Shown piece by piece: positions 5,594-9,340 of a stretch of DNA of 9,340 bases (positions are counted from its first letter, which is position 1; each line of letters begins with the position of its first letter). Below the pieces are notes generated by a model. The model made no database searches and had not been told where the DNA came from. It was given only the letters and a program-made list of their open reading frames with translations. Source of the DNA: Clostridia bacterium (GTDB lineage: Bacteria > Bacillota > Clostridia > Christensenellales > Borkfalkiaceae). Location of the stretch: NCBI GenBank assembly GCA_017457345.1, contig JAFTHR010000174.1, positions 1 to 9,340 of the forward strand, read 5' to 3'. A program made the translations under genes and the position numbers.

Positions 5594-7066
5594 ATGGAAA
5601 AATCAGAACAACAACTCAATATGGAGGCGGAGGCAATCGAACGGGAAAAAAGGCAGTTTGTTAAAATGACGCAAACTCCTATTCCGCGATTAATTATTTC
5701 ACTTGGGATTCCCACCACGCTGAATATGATGGTGACGTCTCTTTATAACCTTGCCGATACGTACTTTGTATCGGGGCTCGGTTTGCAGGCGACGGGCGCG
5801 GTGAGCGTGGTGCTCTCGCTTATGTCTATCATCCAAGCCATCGGCTTTACCTTTGGTATGGGGAGTGGTAGTTTGGTTTCGAAACTTTTAGGGCAACGCA
5901 AGCAAGAAAAGGCAAACGAAGTTTCTTCTTCGGCGTTCTTTATTGCCGCTGCCGTTGGTGCGCTCGTCACCCTATTCGGTTTAATTTTTTTAGAGCCTCT
6001 TATGCATCTTTTAGGTGCTGTGGACGAAGCAGGGATTGAAATATCCACGTTAGATTACGCAAAAGAGTACTCGAAATACATCCTATTCGCCGCGCCGTTT
6101 ATGTGTATGTCCTTCGTGCTCAACAACTTATTGCGCGCGCAAGGGAAAGCCCTTCTTTCTATGGTAGGGCTCGTAACGGGGGCGGTGGTGAACGTGGCGC
6201 TTGATCCCATTCTAATTTACGGCTTTGATATGGGCATGGCGGGCGCGGCGATTGCTACTTGCACAAGTCAACTCATCAGTTTCGCTATTTTACTATTGAT
6301 GTTCCTTTCGGGTAAGAGCATTATTCGTATTCGCTTAAAATCCGTTGCGCTCAAAGCGGCGGTATACGGGGATATTATTGCAACGGGCTTCCCTTCGTTT
6401 ATTCGCCAAATTCTTGCAAGCCTTTGTACCGTTATGTTAAACTGGGCAATTCAGCCATACGTTGGCGGTATGGCGGCGCTTGGCGTGGTGCAAAAGGTGT
6501 TCATGCTCGCATTCTCTATGTCGCTTGGGATCGGGCAAGGCTATCAACCCGTGCTGGGGTATAACTACGGTGCAGGAAGATTTGACCGTGTTAAGAAAGG
6601 GTATTTGTTTACGCTCACCTTCTCAACGATATTAATGGCGTTATTTGCGGGCGTTTGCGCTATTTTTGCACCGCAAATTATGCAGTCGTTCTTGACGGGG
6701 GAAGATGCCGCTTTGGCGGGAGAAATCGGCGTTTTATCCCTTAGATTCCAATGCGCTTGTATGCCGCTTTTGCCCGTAAACTTTATGGCGGGCATCACCT
6801 ATCAAACGGTAGGAAGTAAAGCGATTGCCGCTTTGCTTTCGGCTTCGCGGCAGGGGCTCTTCTATATTCCCGCGGTGTTGATTTTACCGAAAGTGATGGG
6901 GCTTTTGGGGGTACAAAGCGTGCAGGCTGTTTCCGACTTATGTTCGTTCTTGTTTGCCTTGCCGTTCACGTTTATTTTCTTAAACGGATTGAAAAAGCAA
7001 ATGGTTGTTGAACGAGAAGAACAAGAAACGTTAGAGATACAGGAAACGAAAAATGAAGAAGTTTAA
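5594..7066 (+). CDS. MATE family multidrug/toxin efflux transporter
   Basis: This is an integral inner-membrane antiporter of the MATE (MatE) family, expected to export drugs or metabolites using a Na+ or H+ gradient. From the ATG at 5594 it has 490 residues, at the usual size for 12 helices. A charged N-terminus (1-28) precedes TPIPRLIISLGIPTTLNMM (28-46). The family-typical repeat signatures are seen, such as NNLLRAQGKALLSM (177-190) followed by NVALDPILIYGFDMGMAGAA (200-219). The C-terminal tail is rich in Glu and Gln. A TTG 12 codons upstream is in frame but is the -35 box and cannot be in the transcript. Later in-frame ATGs (5621, 5666) have poor or no ribosome binding sites. It resembles MepA/DinF-like clostridial members; the substrate is unknown. 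Confidence 0.93.
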   Translation: MEKSEQQLNMEAEAIEREKRQFVKMTQTPIPRLIISLGIPTTLNMMVTSLYNLADTYFVSGLGLQATGAVSVVLSLMSIIQAIGFTFGMGSGSLVSKLLGQRKQEKANEVSSSAFFIAAAVGALVTLFGLIFLEPLMHLLGAVDEAGIEISTLDYAKEYSKYILFAAPFMCMSFVLNNLLRAQGKALLSMVGLVTGAVVNVALDPILIYGFDMGMAGAAIATCTSQLISFAILLLMFLSGKSIIRIRLKSVALKAAVYGDIIATGFPSFIRQILASLCTVMLNWAIQPYVGGMAALGVVQKVFMLAFSMSLGIGQGYQPVLGYNYGAGRFDRVKKGYLFTLTFSTILMALFAGVCAIFAPQIMQSFLTGEDAALAGEIGVLSLRFQCACMPLLPVNFMAGITYQTVGSKAIAALLSASRQGLFYIPAVLILPKVMGLLGVQSVQAVSDLCSFLFALPFTFIFLNGLKKQMVVEREEQETLEIQETKNEEV

Positions 7067-7097
7067 AAAAACGATCGGTTATTCCCGATCGTTTTTT
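7066..7097. terminator. Intrinsic terminator after the MATE gene, also usable from the minus strand
   Basis: CGATCGG (7072-7078) pairs with CCGATCG (7085-7091) around a six-base loop, flanked by A6 on the left and T6 on the right. It starts on the last base of the MATE stop. The minus-strand small membrane gene reads through its right arm and stops in the loop, so the same hairpin probably ends both transcripts. Confidence 0.9.
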
Positions 7098-7210
7098 CTT
7101 GTAAATACCGCGTCGTCTAATTCCGCTTTGCTTGCTTGAAAAATTGCCATAAAAGCCACGCCTACCGCGCCGCCTAATCCCATCCCGATTACCATACCAA
7201 GCCAAAACAT
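7079..7210 (-). CDS. Small single-TM protein, DUF3789-like
   Basis: This 43-residue gene begins MFWLGMVIGMGLGGAVG, with one glycine-rich membrane helix (about 2-25), then a charged cytosolic tail ending KNDRE. The helix with a short polar tail matches the tiny DUF3789-type proteins of Bacillota, which have no known function. The start is set by AGGAGG (7223-7218): it is seven bases from the ATG at 7210, but only one from the in-frame ATG at 7216, which would add Met-Lys. The gene converges on the MATE gene and its stop lies in the terminator loop. No convincing promoter is seen; a TATATT at 7258-7253 has no partner -35. A near-perfect ribosome binding site on so short a reading frame argues that it is real. 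Confidence 0.72.
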   Translation of the reverse strand: MFWLGMVIGMGLGGAVGVAFMAIFQASKAELDDAVFTRKNDRE

Positions 7211-7258
7211 TTTCATTCCTCCTTTTTATAAGGATAGCCAAAAGGGGCAAAAAATATA

Positions 7259-7275
7259 CGAATGCGCACAATTCG
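7259..7275. repeat. Short inverted repeat CGAAT-N7-ATTCG in a divergent intergenic region
   Basis: The two 5-bp arms (7259-7263 and 7271-7275) flank a GC-rich centre containing TGCGCA. The repeat covers the position expected for the -35 of the nitrilase-like gene. It is short enough to occur by chance. Confidence 0.25.
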
Positions 7276-7288
7276 CCGCCCGTTTTCT

Positions 7289-7294
7289 TATAAT
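7289..7294 (+). promoter_or_regulatory. -10 box TATAAT of the nitrilase-like gene
   Basis: A perfect TATAAT lies 17 bases before the ATG at 7312, so the expected start point is near 7301 and the leader only about 11 bases. The -35 position (about 7266-7271, GCACAA) is poor and there is no extended TG, so the promoter is either weak or activator-dependent. Confidence 0.45.
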
Positions 7295-7311
7295 GGAAAA
7301 GGGGGTGGAGT

Positions 7312-8010
7312 ATGGAAATCGGATTAGTGTGCCGCGGCGGGGTGGAAAACTATGCGTCGCTTGCCGAAGAACTGGGCGAAAAAGAACGGCGAAAGGCGTT
7401 TTCGGTGAAAGTGCTTGCGTTTGGAATGCAAGGTCTTTGTGAAGTGGCGTACGAGCGGGAACTTTGTGGCGAAACGGCGTATTTTGAAGAAGTAGCGCTT
7501 TTATCGCGCGAGATCGGCGGGGTGGTTATTTGCGGGTGCGTAACGGATACGCTCGGTCAAAAACGCAAATCGGCGGTGGTTGCTGATAAAGGGAAAATCC
7601 TTGGCGTATCGGATGCTACGAACGCTTTCGACGGGGAGAATTCAGCAGGTGCTTCTTTGCGTGTTTACGAAACGTCACAAGGGAGAATAGGGGTGCTCGT
7701 TGAGCGGGATTTGTATTTTCCGGAAGCGGTAAAGGCGCTAGCAACGTGCGGGAGTGAAATTATCGTTTGCCCTTTTGGGGAGATGACGGGTAGTATTGAA
7801 AACGTCCTTGCGCGCGGCTACGCTTTTTGCTATGGCGTGCCGATTATCGTCTGTGGTTTAGGATATGCGTTTTGCGCGGGGATGGCAGGGGATACGTTGT
7901 TTGCTTCTTCGGATAGTCCGTTCACCTTTTCGCTTTCGCTAGAGCGAGAATATCACTTAATAGAAACGCGCAGCAAGGGCTTTTTCAAACGTTCGCAGGG
8001 AGAGTATTAG
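7312..8010 (+). CDS. Nitrilase-superfamily-like protein, probably catalytically inactive
   Basis: This 232-residue protein follows the order of a carbon-nitrogen hydrolase: a first strand (MEIGLVCR), a second strand VKVLAFGM (32-39), VVICGCV (71-77), a KSAVVADKGKILGVSDATNAF segment in two pieces (86-95 and 96-106), and GRIGVLVERDLYFPEAVKALA (124-144), then EIIVCPFG. Active members carry Glu in the FPE-like second strand, Lys in YRKxHLF and Cys in the CxDxxFPE turn. Here the aligned residues are M39, A102 and E131, so the whole triad seems replaced, while the FPE turn around it is kept. It is also shorter than most members (about 260-300). No signal peptide is seen. A purine-rich GGGGGTGGAG precedes the ATG. 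Function is unknown: it could be a structural or ligand-binding pseudoenzyme. The fold assignment is by motif reading only. Confidence 0.7.
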   Translation: MEIGLVCRGGVENYASLAEELGEKERRKAFSVKVLAFGMQGLCEVAYERELCGETAYFEEVALLSREIGGVVICGCVTDTLGQKRKSAVVADKGKILGVSDATNAFDGENSAGASLRVYETSQGRIGVLVERDLYFPEAVKALATCGSEIIVCPFGEMTGSIENVLARGYAFCYGVPIIVCGLGYAFCAGMAGDTLFASSDSPFTFSLSLEREYHLIETRSKGFFKRSQGEY

Positions 8011-8026
8011 TTTTTTTAAAAACGTA

Positions 8027-8055
8027 TTGAAAAAATAAGAAAAATAAGGTATAAT
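8027..8055 (+). promoter_or_regulatory. Sigma-A promoter of the 8081 gene and dehydrogenase pair
   Basis: TTGAAA (8027-8032) and TATAAT (8050-8055) are 17 bases apart. The start point should be near 8062, giving a leader of about 19 bases that holds AAGGAG (8070-8075) before the ATG at 8081. The preceding T-run (8011-8017) has no hairpin, so the upstream gene may read through. Confidence 0.8.
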
Positions 8056-8080
8056 AGAGAAAACGCACGAAGGAGAAGTT

Positions 8081-8824
8081 ATGGCAACGGTTCATTTACG
8101 GGGGACGGAGTTCACGGTGTCCGTTCTTCCACCCAAAATGTTTTCAAGCGGCTATCAAGTAAAAACGGAGATTTGCATTAAAAACGAGTTTGTGAATTAT
8201 CGATATTTGAGCAAGGACGTGTTTGCGCACGAGTTAGAACTTTGGATTATGGAAGCCGCTCGGTTGCTTGCAGGTGCGTATAAAGAGCCGAGAATTTTAA
8301 AGTTTGAAAGAGCGGGGATCGGCGTTGATTTATATCCATATCAAAAGGAAGGGGAAGAAGTTTCTAGAGAAGAACTTCGCGCAAACGATTGCTTGATGAG
8401 TGTGAGTTTGGCAATGCGTTCTAAAAAAGAAAATACGTACCTGGGTGGTGTTTATGCCATTATTTTGCACCGTCAAGAGATTAAATCGTTTATTTATAAT
8501 CTCCGCAGAGAGTACGAAAAGGCGTATGAAAAGGTGCAAAGCAAACGCGGTAAGTATTTGTTCGTTGGGCTTAGTCCGCTTGGCTATGAAGGGTGTTGCT
8601 ATTGGTATTTAGATTTAGCCCAAAAAGTACGACCCGGCGATTACGTTTGGGCGGAAATGGGCAGGCACAATAAAGAGCAAATTCTGTTTGTGGATTGCGT
8701 TCGATATTGCAATGAGGATTCCGCGCCACACGATCCTTCTACCGTTCGGCGGGTGATTGACGTGGCGGGAGAAGACGAAGTTCGTTTGGCGCTGGACAAG
8801 TTAAAGAGTGAGGAGAGTAAATGA
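8081..8824 (+). CDS. Unrecognised two-domain cytoplasmic protein
   Basis: I do not recognise this 247-residue protein with certainty. The first part (about 1-150) alternates short strands and helices: TEFTVSV, VKTEICIKNEFVNYRY, a helix FAHELELWIMEAARLLAG (48-65), then strands and a last helix QEIKSFIYNLRREYEKAYE (132-150). This order resembles small barrel-and-helix domains such as the WapI-type immunity fold, a weak comparison. The second part (about 158-228) looks like a small beta-barrel, with YWYLDLAQKVRPGDYVWAEM (174-193), VDCVRYCNED and a closing VRRVIDVA. Similar segments (GDYVWA... then TKRII) recur at the C-termini of clostridial proteins of unknown function. It has no membrane segments. 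AAGGAG lies five bases before the ATG. Its stop overlaps the start of the dehydrogenase. Confidence 0.82.
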   Translation: MATVHLRGTEFTVSVLPPKMFSSGYQVKTEICIKNEFVNYRYLSKDVFAHELELWIMEAARLLAGAYKEPRILKFERAGIGVDLYPYQKEGEEVSREELRANDCLMSVSLAMRSKKENTYLGGVYAIILHRQEIKSFIYNLRREYEKAYEKVQSKRGKYLFVGLSPLGYEGCCYWYLDLAQKVRPGDYVWAEMGRHNKEQILFVDCVRYCNEDSAPHDPSTVRRVIDVAGEDEVRLALDKLKSEESK

Positions 8825-9340
8825 AGTACGCGTTAGTTGTGGGTGCATACGGTGGTATGGGCTACCAAACGGTAAAGGCGTTAGCGGCGCAAGGAGTCAC
8901 CGTTTTTGCGCTTGATAAAAAGGTGGGCGAAGCGGAAGAGAACGTGTTTCCTATTGAAGCGGATATTACGAGCGAAACGGATTTGCAAGCGGCGTTTGAG
9001 AAAGTGCGTTCGCAGACGGAGAACCTTTGCGCCATTATTCATTTTGCGGGAATATATCGGCTTGATTCGTTGGTGGAAATGCCGACCGAAGAGTTTGAAA
9101 CGGTTTTCAAAGTAAATCTTTTCGGTGCGTTTTGTGTGAACAAAATCTTTTTACCGCTACTGGGAAAAGGGAGCAAGATTTTAATCACCACGAGTGAACT
9201 TGCCCCGCTCGATCCCTTGCCGTTTACGGGGGTGTACGCCGTTTCCAAAGCCGCGCTAGATAAGTATGCGTATTCGTTGCGGATGGAACTTCAACTGCTG
9301 GGAATTAGCGTTTCGGTACTTCGTGCAGGCGCGGTGGATA
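8821..9340 (+). CDS. Short-chain dehydrogenase/reductase, C-terminal part outside window
   Basis: This is an NAD(P)-dependent oxidoreductase with a Rossmann fold; 173 residues are visible and the frame is open at the window edge. The nucleotide motif is GAYGGMG (8-14), with V7 in place of the usual Thr. AIIHFAGIY (71-79) replaces the NNAG element, N99 is in KVNLFGAF, catalytic S125 is in ITTS, and Y139 with K143 form YAVSK. Family members are about 240-280 residues, so about two thirds is present. The ATG at 8821 overlaps the upstream stop (ATGA) and has GAGGAG (8810-8815) five bases before it, so the two genes are co-translated. D32 after the second strand suggests NAD(H) rather than NADP(H); the substrate is unknown. 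Confidence 0.92.
   Translation, partial: MKYALVVGAYGGMGYQTVKALAAQGVTVFALDKKVGEAEENVFPIEADITSETDLQAAFEKVRSQTENLCAIIHFAGIYRLDSLVEMPTEEFETVFKVNLFGAFCVNKIFLPLLGKGSKILITTSELAPLDPLPFTGVYAVSKAALDKYAYSLRMELQLLGISVSVLRAGAVD

Noticed and set aside
5458..5718. 86-codon minus-strand frame across the divergent intergenic region
   Set aside because: It runs across the promoters and the antisense start of the MATE gene and has no family features.
8011..8026. T-run followed by A-run after the nitrilase-like gene as a terminator
   Set aside because: There is no G/C stem before the T-run, so it does not look like an intrinsic terminator.
8081..8530. Calling the N-terminal half an immunity protein of a toxin system
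   Set aside because: The resemblance is only in strand and helix order, and no toxin or toxin fragment lies nearby.
8906..9248. Frames on both strands within the dehydrogenase gene
   Set aside because: The dehydrogenase frame carries the full Rossmann and YxxxK motifs; the others are shadows.
1..9340. CRISPR arrays, tRNA or rRNA genes, IS ends, riboswitch leaders
   Set aside because: No regularly spaced repeats, cloverleaf with CCA end, transposase motifs or long structured leaders were seen; leaders here are all short.

Overview
The window looks like a chromosomal segment of an uncultured Bacillota, most likely a clostridial gut-type lineage. The signs are strong AGGAGG-type ribosome binding sites, sigma-A promoters with 17-bp spacers, intrinsic terminators with long T-tracts, a Sapep/PepV-type M20 peptidase, a DesK/NarL-type two-component pair and a small DUF3789-like membrane protein. 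The genus cannot be named from sequence reading alone. There are no phage, IS, CRISPR, tRNA or rRNA signals, and coding density is high, with no gap above 300 bases.

Left part (1-4981): a minus-strand M20 dipeptidase, cut by the window edge, is divergent from a five-gene plus-strand operon. The operon runs RadC, a membrane histidine kinase, a NarL/LuxR response regulator, a HAD phosphatase of the phosphoglycolate type and an SGNH hydrolase. Each gene starts 0-14 bases after the previous stop, with its ribosome binding site on or before that stop. A near-consensus promoter (864-892) drives the operon and a bidirectional terminator (4949-4981) ends it. The kinase has five or six membrane segments and no large external domain, so it probably senses a signal within the membrane. 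The regulator's targets are not visible.

Middle (4980-7210): a minus-strand two-TM protein with a PH-like domain and a plus-strand MATE exporter are divergent. Both have a -10 box whose expected start point is at or within a base of the start codon, and neither has a ribosome binding site, so both are probably leaderless. Their -35 regions are the same 11-mer (GTTGCATTTTT) in inverted orientation. An extended MATE start at 5558 (TTG) falls on the -35 box and should not be used. Past the MATE terminator, on the minus strand, is a 43-residue single-TM protein whose last codons and stop lie inside the terminator hairpin.

Right part (7289-9340): a 232-residue protein with the layout of a carbon-nitrogen hydrolase appears to have lost all three residues of the Glu-Lys-Cys triad. 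Then come, from their own promoter, an unfamiliar two-domain protein and a short-chain dehydrogenase/reductase that overlap by ATGA; the dehydrogenase runs off the right edge.

The points most worth a second look are the paired leaderless promoters, the nitrilase-like pseudoenzyme, the small membrane gene embedded in a terminator, and a 12-bp palindrome inside the promoter spacer of the radC operon.
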